From NCBI GenBank assembly GCA_951812325.1, contig OX638294.1, positions 1,590,859 to 1,654,858 of the forward strand: a stretch of 64,000 nt of DNA. Reading direction: 5' to 3'. Source of the DNA: an uncultured Thermoanaerobaculia bacterium (GTDB lineage Bacteria; Acidobacteriota; Thermoanaerobaculia; Multivoradales; Multivoraceae). The notes beneath the pieces are model-generated. The model was not told where the DNA came from and searched no databases. It was given only the letters and a program-made list of their open reading frames with translations. The translations under genes were made by a program, and so were the position numbers. Position 1 is the stretch's first letter, and the number at the start of each line of letters is the position of its first letter. Shown here in pieces: positions 45,052 to 54,718 of the stretch.

Positions 45052-46857
45052 ATGACGACGGCGGGGAGGGAAGGCTTGCCGAGCCGCTTCGGCCGGCTGG
45101 CACTCGGTTGCGCCTTCCTGAGTCTGATCGCGTCGTTCGCGGCGCTCGCTCAGCAGGCTGAGACGTTTCACGAGACAGTCGATGTCGAAGTCGTCGAGAT
45201 CGACGTCTTCGTCGCGGATCGGAGGGGGCGACCGGTTCGCGGGCTGAAGCGGGAGGACTTCGCGCTGAGCGTGGACGGCCGGCCGGTCGAGATTTCGAAC
45301 TTCCTCGAGTTTCAGGGTCCGGTTGATGGGACGACGCGCAGATCGGCGAATCCGGGGCCGGCCGGCGGAGATGCCGCCCGAACGGACGGCGGGGAGCCGT
45401 CTCCTCTGACGATTGTTCTCTACCTGGACCACTTGAACACACACCCGCCGCATCGCCAGCGCCTCCTGCAGCAACTCGAAGAAGCGGTGGAACCGCTGCG
45501 GCGAACGACTGCGCGCTTCATCCTCGCCACATTCGAGGACCATGTGGAGATCGCCGTCCCGCCGACCCGCGACCTGGACACCCTCCTCGCGGCGGCAGCC
45601 ATCCGTCCCGCGAAGCGCGAGGCCGCTTCGCGCCGGGACGTCCTGCAATGGCAGGGTCGAGCGATCGCCATTCGGGAAGTTCTCCGCAGCGACGAGACTT
45701 GCAGGATGGACCCTTTGTGCAACGCCTGCGAGGCCGACGGAAACTGGGGAGACCTGATGGCGATCGCGCGCACTTTCGCGTACCAGGAGCGGTCCCGCGT
45801 TGACGCGGCGGCGGACGGGCTGGCGGACCTCGTGACCACGCTCGCCGGCGTTCCCGGGAGGAAGGCGGTCATCCATGTGAGCAGCGGACTGCCGCAACAG
45901 CCCGGCCTGTCCGTCGTTCGCTACATCGTGGACCAGGTCTGCCCGCCGATCAACTCCGAGATCGCCAGGAACCAGGCCACCGCCCTGGCCGAGATTTCCA
46001 ACATGGCGAGCCGGCTCAACCTCGTCTCGGCCCATGCGAACGCGAACCGGGTGACGATCTTCGCGCTGGACGCCGCCGGTTTGCGGGGTCCCACCTCGGG
46101 GATCTCCGCCTCCGCAAGCCGGACAGCGCTCGGCGGCCGCTCGACGCCGTCTCCCGGCAACGACAGCCTCTATGCCAACAACGCCCAGGATGGCCTCTTC
46201 CTGCTGGCGAACGAGACCGGCGGCAGGGCACTCCTGAACTCGAACGACCTGGTCGATCTCCTGCACCACGTCACCGAGGACGTCTCGAACGCCTACTCGC
46301 TCGGCTTCCAGCTCACCGACCGCCGCCCGAAGCAGATACGGCAGGTGGAAGTGCGTCTTGCCCCCGGCAAAGGAAAGAACAGGCGCGTCAGGTACCGGCG
46401 GAGCTTCCGGGAGAAGACTCTCGAGGAGCGTCTGGCCGAACGATTGATGTCTGCGGGCCACCTGGGCAGCGAGGAGAATCCGCTCGGCGCCAGCCTCTAC
46501 TTCAAGGCGTCAGAGCCCGTCGGGCGGAGGAACCACGGACTGATGGTCGGCGTGACCGTGCCGGAGCAGTCCGTGATCCTGCTGCCCGGCCCGGTCGGCA
46601 GTCGGCAGGGCCGGGTGCGGCTCTGGATGCTCGCCGTCGAGGAGGAGAAGGGCTTTCGGACCACGGTGCGGCAGACGGTAGCGCGCGTCGGCGGCGCGGG
46701 CGGTGTTCCGGCGAGCTCCGGCGCCTACCGCTTCGAGGTCGACGCGAAGCTGCCCGAAGGCAACTACACGGTCGCCGTCGGCGTCCGCGACGAGACGAGC
46801 GGACTCGTGTCGCTCGTCCTCGACGCCGTGACGGTCCCCCTGGCGCCGCCGGACTGA
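45052..46857 (+). CDS. Secreted VWA-domain protein, acidobacterial VWFA type
   Basis: This 601-residue exported protein has a signal peptide ending near residue 35 (SFAALAQ). VEVVEIDVFVADRRGRPVRGLKREDFALSVDGRPVEI is the typical N-terminal module of the VWFA-related family in Acidobacteriota. A VWA-like domain spans about residues 115-345 (LTIVLYLDHLNTH in place of DxSxS; GRKAVIHVSSGLP), and the Ig-like C-terminal part ends YTVAVGVRDETSG. The degenerate metal site suggests binding without MIDAS chemistry. It is convergent with the VWA gene at 46.9-48.8 kb (17 bp between stops). Biological role unknown. Confidence 0.82.
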   Translation: MTTAGREGLPSRFGRLALGCAFLSLIASFAALAQQAETFHETVDVEVVEIDVFVADRRGRPVRGLKREDFALSVDGRPVEISNFLEFQGPVDGTTRRSANPGPAGGDAARTDGGEPSPLTIVLYLDHLNTHPPHRQRLLQQLEEAVEPLRRTTARFILATFEDHVEIAVPPTRDLDTLLAAAAIRPAKREAASRRDVLQWQGRAIAIREVLRSDETCRMDPLCNACEADGNWGDLMAIARTFAYQERSRVDAAADGLADLVTTLAGVPGRKAVIHVSSGLPQQPGLSVVRYIVDQVCPPINSEIARNQATALAEISNMASRLNLVSAHANANRVTIFALDAAGLRGPTSGISASASRTALGGRSTPSPGNDSLYANNAQDGLFLLANETGGRALLNSNDLVDLLHHVTEDVSNAYSLGFQLTDRRPKQIRQVEVRLAPGKGKNRRVRYRRSFREKTLEERLAERLMSAGHLGSEENPLGASLYFKASEPVGRRNHGLMVGVTVPEQSVILLPGPVGSRQGRVRLWMLAVEEEKGFRTTVRQTVARVGGAGGVPASSGAYRFEVDAKLPEGNYTVAVGVRDETSGLVSLVLDAVTVPLAPPD

Positions 46858-46874
46858 GTGGCGCCCGTCGGTGC

Positions 46875-48806
46875 TCAGCGCCTGTCGATCGTCCCGGTCG
46901 ACGTCAGGATGGCGCCCGATCGGGGATCGTGAACTGCGATGACGAACCTGCGCTGTCGCTTGCGGAGGTCCATCCCGGTGTCGATGTAGAAGATCTGGCC
47001 GGGCGACGGCGCGTGGTCGCCGACGATCGCAAAGGTCCGGAAGCCCGCTTCGGAGCGGTTGCCCGCCTCGTCCATCGCGGCAATCCAGACCTCCACCTCC
47101 GCACGCCAGGTTCCTCCGACGCTCAGGAAGAACACATCGTCCAGCGGCACCCCGATTTCGAGGGGTATGCGCAGCCTTTTCCCGGCCCGCTGCGGCGCCC
47201 CGGGTTGCACCTCAAGCGATCTCGTCGAGGGTGGGTCGCCGAACAGGAGAGCGGCGTCGATCACCGACATGACCTCCGATTCGCCCGACAGGTCGATGTA
47301 GCCTTCGCGGGTGCGTACCCTGAGGTTCGGGCGATCCACCAGACGCGCTTCCAGATCGCGGGCGCGATCGTCTGCCCTTCGCTCCAACTGGACGCCGAGC
47401 CAGTAGTACGAGCCCGTGTCGGCGACGACCGAAGCCAGCGCCGCATCGCGCCTCTCGTTGATCATCGGCAAACCGCCCGTGGCCCGCGCCAACCGGGTCA
47501 GGGTGGCGTGATGCAGGAGCTCCCGCTCCAGCAGGAACGCTTGGCCCCTCGCCTGGGTGGCGCCAATCGGTCGGGTGGAATCGGAGTCGGAGATGAACGC
47601 TGTCTCCGGCTCGTCCTTCAGGTCAAACGCCACCGAAGCGTCGCCGCGCAGCTCAGGGCTGAAGCCCGGCACATCGACGGGATAGAGGGTGTAACCGACC
47701 AGATTCGCGGCCGACATGAGCGGACCGTAGAGGCTCTCCTGGCTCATCAACCGGTCGTCCTCCGGCACACTCTCGTGTTCTGCGTTCGATGGGCGATCGG
47801 CGACGGCGAAGGCGGCCGGTGACACCGGCCATCCGCCCGTCAGCAACAGCATGACCTTGCGTCCGGGAGGGTTCGCGAGACCACGGAGTGAGGCTGTGGC
47901 AGCGAGCACCGAGCGCCGGAGCTGGCGCTCGAGGCTCGTCGCCCAGACCTGATCCAGGGGTCGGTCAGGCCCCATTGCGGAGACTTCGTCGAGAACGGTC
48001 GACCGGACGTCGTGGTCCGATGAGGTGTCCTCCATGTGGCCCCTCCGCGCCTGGGGGTTGCGAGCTTGCAGCAGAGTCAGGTTGCCTCGGACGAAGGTCT
48101 CGGCGGCCTCGCGGCGCATCAGGGCCTGCTCGCCCCGAGCGGTGTCGATCGTCATCCGCTCCTGCAGGCGGTTGAGCCCTAACGCCTCACGCCCGCGTGC
48201 CTGCTCCAGGCTCGCCGCCAACTTCGCCGAAGAGTTGGTCCAGTCCGTCAGCTTCGTCATCGAGCTGCCGTCGAACGCGACGATGGCCATGTGGTCCGCC
48301 GGTCCGAGCTTCGTCAAATCGTCTTCGAGATGGTCGAGAACCCGGTCGCGGTCCTGCTTGATCGAAAAGGAATCGTCGATGAAGACCAGGAAGCTCGTCC
48401 CTGCGAAAGCGTTCGGCTGCAGGGCCGGCAGGGTCGCGCCCCCGCTCTCCCCGGCCGTGACGGCGCGTCCCTCCCTGATCTCGCTGAAGTAGTCGATCGG
48501 AACGGGTTGGCCATCGATGAGCACCCTGAAGTCCGACGGGGTCAGGTCGTGGACGCGGCGGCCCTGCTCGTCGGTGACGACGACCTCGACATTCACGACC
48601 CGCACGTCGATCGCCTCGGAAAAGGCCGCCTCCACGTCGTCCTGCCGGGCGAGCGCGGCAGCCGCCTGGAGCGCCAGCGCCCCGCACACCGACACGGTCA
48701 CGAGGGCGCGGCGAAGGCTCGTGACGCTGACCGGGAACGGTGCCGGCCGCCGGCTTGGCCCAGCGGGGTCGTCTGGCAGTCTGGTCGTCACCGTCCTTCT
48801 CGACAT
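46875..48806 (-). CDS. Secreted VWA-domain protein
   Basis: This 643-residue exported protein starts at ATG 48806. The basic N-tail and hydrophobic stretch (VTVSVCGALALQAAAALA) form a signal. The same module as in the previous gene follows (VVNVEVVVTDEQGRRVHDLTPSDFRVLIDGQ), then a VWA fold with FLVFIDDSFSIKQDRD, GPADHMAIVAFD, GRKVMLLLTGGWP. The metal motif DDSFS approximates DxSxS. The C-terminal part is beta-rich. It is the last gene of a four-gene run on the minus strand; 8 bp separate it from the PEGA/PDZ gene. Confidence 0.8.
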   Translation of the reverse strand: MSRRTVTTRLPDDPAGPSRRPAPFPVSVTSLRRALVTVSVCGALALQAAAALARQDDVEAAFSEAIDVRVVNVEVVVTDEQGRRVHDLTPSDFRVLIDGQPVPIDYFSEIREGRAVTAGESGGATLPALQPNAFAGTSFLVFIDDSFSIKQDRDRVLDHLEDDLTKLGPADHMAIVAFDGSSMTKLTDWTNSSAKLAASLEQARGREALGLNRLQERMTIDTARGEQALMRREAAETFVRGNLTLLQARNPQARRGHMEDTSSDHDVRSTVLDEVSAMGPDRPLDQVWATSLERQLRRSVLAATASLRGLANPPGRKVMLLLTGGWPVSPAAFAVADRPSNAEHESVPEDDRLMSQESLYGPLMSAANLVGYTLYPVDVPGFSPELRGDASVAFDLKDEPETAFISDSDSTRPIGATQARGQAFLLERELLHHATLTRLARATGGLPMINERRDAALASVVADTGSYYWLGVQLERRADDRARDLEARLVDRPNLRVRTREGYIDLSGESEVMSVIDAALLFGDPPSTRSLEVQPGAPQRAGKRLRIPLEIGVPLDDVFFLSVGGTWRAEVEVWIAAMDEAGNRSEAGFRTFAIVGDHAPSPGQIFYIDTGMDLRKRQRRFVIAVHDPRSGAILTSTGTIDRR

Positions 48807-48814
48807 CTCAATGG

Positions 48815-51019
48815 CTACTGCTGGTTCCGGCCTTCGCCGCCGAGTTGCAGGCGTGCGCGCGCCGACACCGAAGGGCCGCCGTCGGCCCCGATCCGGCCCT
48901 GCGCACCGGAGGCGAGCGCCCGGAAGATCTGCCGGGCGCGTTGCCGGTACTCCTCCTGGCCGGCGGCAGCGAGGTCCGACATGGCGGTCCCGAGAGCGTA
49001 CTGAACCGTGCCGCTGCCCAGACCGCCGCGGTCGGGGGCGTCGATGGCTTGCAGCAGGCGAACGGCGCCGGAGGCATCGCCGGCGGCGAGCAGCAGAGCG
49101 GCCAGATCGAGTTCCAGGAGCCAGCGGGGTACGTCGCCCGGCCGCTCGATCTCGCGGATCAGGCGGGTGGCCGCCACCGACCACATCAGGTCCGGGGCGA
49201 AGACATCGACCTGGGTCCAGCCCCATTGGGGTTCGAAGGCAAGGGTGAACGCGCCTTCGCGCCCGCCGATCGCGAGTTCGACCGCACCGCCGGGCCGCAA
49301 ATCCTCGAGTGCTTCGCTCACCTGGTCGATCGAGGAGGCAGCCTCGCCGTTGATCTCGACGACCTCCATCCCGGGCTGGAGTCCGGCTGCGGCGGCAGGT
49401 CCACCGGGTTCGACAGACGCGGCAACCAGCGCGCCGCCCTCGAGGGACTCGATCAGAACGGCGCCGAGCACGGGTGCTCTGGCGCCGGCATCGAACTCCG
49501 GCTTCACCGAGCGGACCAGGCGTCGGCGCGCCTCGCTCCCGATCCGGCCGTCACGGATCTCGACGGTGAGCACATCCGGCCGTGAAGGACCCGGAGCCGC
49601 CGACCACCACCAGAGATCGACCGTTTCGGCGACCAGATCGTCGCTCAGGACGGCTAGAACGTAGAGCGCCGCCGGCGTGTGCTCAAGCACCCGGGCCTGC
49701 ACCGCGCGCCACTCCACGCTGTTCTTCGCCGTTATCCGGTCCCGCAGGTTGGACAGGTCGATTGCCAGGTCGTTGAACGCGGCGGCCCCTTCCCGCTCGC
49801 GGTCCAGCACGATGTAGGGGCCCTCTTCCCGGATGACATCGAGGACGGACGAGACGGCCCGCAGCCCGGCCGCATCCTCGCCGAAGACGCCCAGGTAGGC
49901 GAGAGACGGCCGCAGTTCGACCGGGACCTCGAGCCAGACGCCGTCCTCCACGACCAGCGAGGTCTCGAAGTAGGCATGAACGCCGCTGGTCACGACGAGA
50001 TCGACCCTGCCCGGCGACACGGAAGCCTCGGCCATCACCTTCTCTCGATCAGGCATGAGTTCCCGGCCATTGCCGTAGACCCTGGCGTCGTCGGGCAGGC
50101 CCTTGAGGAGCAGGAAAGCCCGCAGGGGTTCGAGGACCACCGGAGGCAGTTCGTGGTCGAGCGGGCCGGTGACGACGAGATCCCTGCTGTACGTGCGAAA
50201 GCCGTCCTTGCGCACCTCGATCCGATGGGAACCGGCGGCCAGATCGCCAATCCACAACGCGCGGGAAAGGCCCGCCTGAGCATCGAGACCGTCGCAATCC
50301 GTCGGCTGAGGACTTCCCCACCGGCCCCGATCGCTGCGTTCTTCGGCGCAGGCGCCCGGCGTGCGTCCGCGCTCGAAGCCGTCGATCAGAATCGTCGCGT
50401 TGCCGGGAACGGTACGGATCCGCATCGCGGCGCTCGTCCGCTTCAGTTCGACTGCGACCTCCAGGTCGCTGTCCTCGGCGACCGTGAAGCCGACGAGTGT
50501 CGGCACGTAGCCTGGCCGGGACACGTCGGCCAGGTGATCTCCGACCGGAAGGACGGCGGGTTCCGACAGTCCGTCTCCGCCGGTGGGCGGGGGGAGAGCA
50601 GCACGCCCGCCCGGAGTGGCCGCCCGGGTGCGGAGTTCGCCGGCCGATTCGTTCGGCGCCGGGCCTTGGAACGCGTCGCCCGGACGGCTCGATGGCGACG
50701 CGCCGGCAAGGCCCGCCTTCGCTTCCCCGGCCGCGACATCGCCCGCTCGCAGAACGCGGTGTCCTACCGCGATTCGGGCATCCGGCGGATCGACCAGGAA
50801 GGCGACACGGCCGACGGGGCCGACTTCGGCGCTGTCGGGTGGGCCATCCGCTCGTTCGCCAGCGGGCGAAACGCCCGGACCCGGTTCAGGCTGTTCGGCG
50901 GGTTGCGCATGGATCGTGACCGTTGTGCAGAAGAAGGCGGCGATCGCGAGGGGCCGAACGGTCCACGAGGATCTCACTGGCGCGGCTCGACCGTTGCGTG
51001 CTGACGGCATGTGGCACAA
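48815..51019 (-). CDS. Secreted PEGA/PDZ protein
   Basis: This 734-residue exported protein has a signal at about residues 20-38. PEGA-like carbohydrate-binding-type modules are at AAMRIRTVPGNATILIDGFERG and LWIGDLAAGSHRIEVRKDGFRTY. A central domain holds TPAALYVLAVLSDD and DLWWWSAAPGPSRPD. A PDZ domain spans about residues 513-596 (EPGGPAAAAGLQPGMEVVEING), and the helical tail carries RPGDVPRWLLELDLAALLLAAGD. It shares this whole order with the N-terminal 700 residues of the next upstream gene, so they are paralogues. It sits in one operon with the VWA protein (8 bp downstream). Function unknown. Confidence 0.72.
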   Translation of the reverse strand: MCHMPSARNGRAAPVRSSWTVRPLAIAAFFCTTVTIHAQPAEQPEPGPGVSPAGERADGPPDSAEVGPVGRVAFLVDPPDARIAVGHRVLRAGDVAAGEAKAGLAGASPSSRPGDAFQGPAPNESAGELRTRAATPGGRAALPPPTGGDGLSEPAVLPVGDHLADVSRPGYVPTLVGFTVAEDSDLEVAVELKRTSAAMRIRTVPGNATILIDGFERGRTPGACAEERSDRGRWGSPQPTDCDGLDAQAGLSRALWIGDLAAGSHRIEVRKDGFRTYSRDLVVTGPLDHELPPVVLEPLRAFLLLKGLPDDARVYGNGRELMPDREKVMAEASVSPGRVDLVVTSGVHAYFETSLVVEDGVWLEVPVELRPSLAYLGVFGEDAAGLRAVSSVLDVIREEGPYIVLDREREGAAAFNDLAIDLSNLRDRITAKNSVEWRAVQARVLEHTPAALYVLAVLSDDLVAETVDLWWWSAAPGPSRPDVLTVEIRDGRIGSEARRRLVRSVKPEFDAGARAPVLGAVLIESLEGGALVAASVEPGGPAAAAGLQPGMEVVEINGEAASSIDQVSEALEDLRPGGAVELAIGGREGAFTLAFEPQWGWTQVDVFAPDLMWSVAATRLIREIERPGDVPRWLLELDLAALLLAAGDASGAVRLLQAIDAPDRGGLGSGTVQYALGTAMSDLAAAGQEEYRQRARQIFRALASGAQGRIGADGGPSVSARARLQLGGEGRNQQ

Positions 51020-51201
51020 GTCCGTGCTGCACCGGGAGCGTCAGGCGGCCGTCCGGCAAGGCAGAATGAGGGAGCATGCCGGGTCGCCCTCAATCCGGGG
51101 AACGAGTGCGACCGGGAAGCGGCCCGCGTGGCGCGAAACGCACCGGACGCATGGCGACTCGCATACCGGGCGGCTTCCGCCGCGGGTTGCCGGACGAATG
51201 C

Positions 51202-54200
51202 TCAAGGGTAGTAGCCGCTGATCGTGCGGGCCCGGCGGTTCTCCGTCACGCGTACCTCGACCTGCCGGAAGTCGTCGCCCGTGCCGGTCTGATTCGAGTT
51301 GTAGGCGAGCAGGTACTGGGAACGCAGTTCGCGATCGATCTGCTTGTAGACGGGGGCCAGATCCCTTGCTGCCTCGATGAAGAAGGCCCGACCGCCGGTT
51401 ACCGCCGCGATCTCCACGAGCTTGGTCCGCAGGAGCGGCTCGGCGCTGCCGACTCCCAGACCGATGGTGTAGATGGCGACCTCGGAATGTCTGGCGTACT
51501 CGAGCACGTCAGCGTACCTTGCGGAGCTCGACGTGTCCTCTCCGTCAGAGAGGAGGACCAGGGCGCGGCGGCCCGTCACGCCCCGGAAGTAGTACAGGCC
51601 GGTCATCAGGGCGTCGTGGAGCGCCGTCCGGCCGGTTGCGCGCAGGCTGCGCACCGTGTCGACGACCCTGGCGACATCCGATGTCTGGCCGGTCAAGAGA
51701 TGGGGGCGGGAAGCGAACGCGACGGCGAAGGAACTGTCCCCGGGCTTCACCAGGTTGGTGAGGAACTGCGTTGCCGCCCGCCTGGTTTCCTCCATGACTT
51801 CCCTCATGGAAGCTGATGTGTCGATCGCCAGACCCAGAGTCAACGGCAGGTTCCGGACCAGTTCGAACCGCGCAACGTGCTGACGTTTGCCGTCCTCGAA
51901 GACCGTGAAGTCACCCGCCTGCAGCCCGGTGACAGGGCGGTTCGCCTGGTCGATCACGGTGGTGTAGAGCTCGACCAGATCGACGTCGATGTGGTCCATG
52001 AGCAGCGAAGCGTTCAGGAACCGGACGTCCTCGGCGTTGCTCCCGTCGTCCAGAGTTGCCGTGACCGCGAGGTAGACGGGTTCGGTCTCGCTCGTGTCCG
52101 CCGGTACGCTGATTTCCGTCTGCCATGGCGGTCGCCTGAGTTCCGCCTGCACCTCTTCGCCGACACGGAACACGACGGAACTGACATGGCGCCCCTTGGG
52201 TACCACGACGGCCGCTCTCGCCTGGGCGGCCCCGGACACGCTGACGCCCCGCGGCGGCTCCTCGATCCGAACGCGCAGCTCGCCCTGCTGCTGGTTGAGG
52301 ACCAACTCGTCGGATGCCACGACCCGGCCTTCACCGTCCAGACCCTCAACGCGGATGACCTGCTGAGTCGGGTACCTGTTCAGGCGCAGCATGGCCCAGG
52401 CATGCGATCTCGACTGTGTCGTCTGCGGCTTTCCGTCCACCAGGAAGCGCACGGCCGCGATGTCGCTGCCGCCGATCCTGACATCGGCGCGGTACTCGCC
52501 AACGACGACATCGTGTTCCGGCGGCACCAACGCCAGCGAGGTCGTGGCGTGGAGGCGGGCGCGGGCGGCGATGGACGGCCCGGTGTCGCTCTGTAGCCGG
52601 CTGCTCTCCGCGACCTCCAGATCCCGGAAAGCGGCAATTGCCTGGTCTCCGTACTCCGGCTCGCCCTCCCCGGCAAGCTCCGACAACGCCAGGCTGATCA
52701 GGTACTTGACCGTTTCGCGGCCGAGACCGGTACGGGCGGGGGCTTCGACTCGCATCAGCAGACGTACCGCTCCGTCGAGGTCGCCCTGCGCCATCAGGAT
52801 CGCGGCGAGGTCGAGTTCGATGAGCCAGCGGGGAACGTCGCCGGGGCGCTTCAGTTCCTGAACGAGGTGGGCGGCCGCAGCAGCGGGCAGCAGATCCCGG
52901 TCGAACGGGTCCAGCACGGACCAGCCCCACTCCGGCTCGATCGGATGGGACCTCAAAGCGCCATCGGATCCCTGGCTGCGGATGTTCAACGTGTCGCCCG
53001 GTCCGAGTGCCGCGACGGCGGCAGTCCAGTCGCCTGCACTGGAGAACCGCGCGTCACCCGGACCGACCAACTCCATTCCCGGCTCGATTCCGGCAAGGTA
53101 TGCCGGCGAAGCCAGCTCGACATCGGCAACGACCAACGAGCTGCCTGCCAGGGATTCGACCAGTGTGACGCCGATTCGCGGAACGCGCCTGTCGCGCTCC
53201 GGGCGCAAGGCAGCGGCAAGGCGATGCAGGTCGCGGGTGTCCGGCTGCCCCTGCTGGATGCGCAGGGTGCGGACATCGGGCCAGGTCGGCCCCGGAGCGG
53301 CCGACAGCCACCAGAGGTCGACGCTGTCGGCGGTCTGCTCGTCGTTCGGAACCACGATGACGTAGAGCGCCGCCGGGGTCAGACTCTCCAACCGCTGCCG
53401 GATCGCAGCCCAGGCCATCGAGCGCGCCTGCGAGCCGGTTCGTCCGCGCAATGCGGCCAGGTCGACTCCCGGTTCGCGCAGGGCGGCAGTTCCCAGGGAC
53501 GGCGTCAGTACGGCGTAGAGCTGCAGGTCGCGCAAATGGTTCACAGCCGAGCGCATGGCCTGGGCCACGGCCGGTTCCAGACCCGGAAGACCGAGGACGG
53601 CGAGGACCGGACGAAGCTCGACATCGATCACGAGCCGCTGCCGATCCGCCAGGACCACCGACGTCTCGAAGTAGCCTTGGGCGCCGTGGACGCTCACGTC
53701 ATGGGCGCCGGGCAGCAGCAGACTCTCAGGCGCCGGCGCGCGACGGTCGACGGCAAGCGCGCCGCCGTTGGCGGTCACCCGGGCGTCGTCGGGAAGACCG
53801 TTGAAGACGATCGTCGCCGCCTCCGGCTCCAGCGTGACGGGGGGAAGCTCGTAGTCGCGAAGGTCGGGCAGCTGGAGGACGGCCCGGTAGCTGCGGAATC
53901 CCTCCCGCGCGACCTCCAGATCGAAGTTCCCCGGCGACGGCAGACCGTCGATCCGGCGCCCGGCGGAGCAGGAACCGGGCGGGCGGCAGGCGGCGGTTGC
54001 CGTCGGGTGAGCATCGGCGTCTCTCCTGATTCCATCGATCAGGATCTCGGCGTCTGCGGGCGTGGTGCGCAGATGGATCACCGAACTCGAACGCTCCAGT
54101 GCGACGTGGACGTCGACCGAGGTTCCGGCCTCGACCGTGAAGCCTGTGACGGTTGGCCGGTAGCCAGGGCGGGCGGCCAGCAGCAGGTAGTCGGAGGCGG

Positions 54201-54711
54201 TCAGGACTGCCGGCGCCGATTCTTCGAATGGCTCGAGGGCATCGTCCACGGCGGCAAGCAGGGACGGTAGCGAGCAGCCGGGAACGTCCAGTGTCAGGAG
54301 GGCGTCTGCCGCGAGCCTGCCCAGCCGCCGCTCCGCTTCACCCACCGTCGCCATACCGGACATCGCGGCGCCGATCGCATCCGCGGCGGCGATGCGGACG
54401 GCGGCATCGTCCGGATCGACCGTCAGGGAAACCAGGCCCGAGGCTGGGCCGCGGATTCCCGGACTTTCCGCGGCCTCCTCCCGCCCGCCGCCGGCGTCCG
54501 CCGGCTCCTCCTGCGGGAAGGCGGCGGCGCAGGTGACCGCCAGCGCGAGCGCCGCGCTGCCGATGATCCGTGCACGCCGACGCGGTGTCGGCAACGTGCA
54601 AGCCGCAGGGGCCGCCCCGACGATCCTCGACGCCCGCTCCATCGACGTGCGGTGCGAGGAAGTCGGCGTGCATGCCGCTCCGGTTGCCCTGATGATCCTT
54701 GACCGCCGCAC
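51202..54711 (-). CDS. Large secreted PEGA-PDZ-VWA fusion protein
   Basis: This 1169-residue protein has a likely signal at RIIGSAALALAVTCAAA (about residues 48-65); start either ATG 54711 or ATG 54642. Order: PEGA-like modules (about 200-330), central domain with DLWWLSAAPGPTWPD, PDZ (about 505-590; SPAYLAGIEPGMELVG), helical block with RPGDVPRWLIELDLAAILMAQGD, beta-rich Ig-like region, then a C-terminal VWA domain with an intact metal site (LAIDTSASMREV near 961, TGRTALHDALMTG, ALVLLSDGEDTS). It looks like a fusion of the PEGA/PDZ protein and a VWA protein, both of which also exist separately downstream. Surface or periplasmic adhesion or scaffolding is the most that can be inferred. Confidence 0.78.
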   Translation of the reverse strand: MRRSRIIRATGAACTPTSSHRTSMERASRIVGAAPAACTLPTPRRRARIIGSAALALAVTCAAAFPQEEPADAGGGREEAAESPGIRGPASGLVSLTVDPDDAAVRIAAADAIGAAMSGMATVGEAERRLGRLAADALLTLDVPGCSLPSLLAAVDDALEPFEESAPAVLTASDYLLLAARPGYRPTVTGFTVEAGTSVDVHVALERSSSVIHLRTTPADAEILIDGIRRDADAHPTATAACRPPGSCSAGRRIDGLPSPGNFDLEVAREGFRSYRAVLQLPDLRDYELPPVTLEPEAATIVFNGLPDDARVTANGGALAVDRRAPAPESLLLPGAHDVSVHGAQGYFETSVVLADRQRLVIDVELRPVLAVLGLPGLEPAVAQAMRSAVNHLRDLQLYAVLTPSLGTAALREPGVDLAALRGRTGSQARSMAWAAIRQRLESLTPAALYVIVVPNDEQTADSVDLWWLSAAPGPTWPDVRTLRIQQGQPDTRDLHRLAAALRPERDRRVPRIGVTLVESLAGSSLVVADVELASPAYLAGIEPGMELVGPGDARFSSAGDWTAAVAALGPGDTLNIRSQGSDGALRSHPIEPEWGWSVLDPFDRDLLPAAAAAHLVQELKRPGDVPRWLIELDLAAILMAQGDLDGAVRLLMRVEAPARTGLGRETVKYLISLALSELAGEGEPEYGDQAIAAFRDLEVAESSRLQSDTGPSIAARARLHATTSLALVPPEHDVVVGEYRADVRIGGSDIAAVRFLVDGKPQTTQSRSHAWAMLRLNRYPTQQVIRVEGLDGEGRVVASDELVLNQQQGELRVRIEEPPRGVSVSGAAQARAAVVVPKGRHVSSVVFRVGEEVQAELRRPPWQTEISVPADTSETEPVYLAVTATLDDGSNAEDVRFLNASLLMDHIDVDLVELYTTVIDQANRPVTGLQAGDFTVFEDGKRQHVARFELVRNLPLTLGLAIDTSASMREVMEETRRAATQFLTNLVKPGDSSFAVAFASRPHLLTGQTSDVARVVDTVRSLRATGRTALHDALMTGLYYFRGVTGRRALVLLSDGEDTSSSARYADVLEYARHSEVAIYTIGLGVGSAEPLLRTKLVEIAAVTGGRAFFIEAARDLAPVYKQIDRELRSQYLLAYNSNQTGTGDDFRQVEVRVTENRRARTISGYYP

Positions 54712-54718
54712 AACAGAT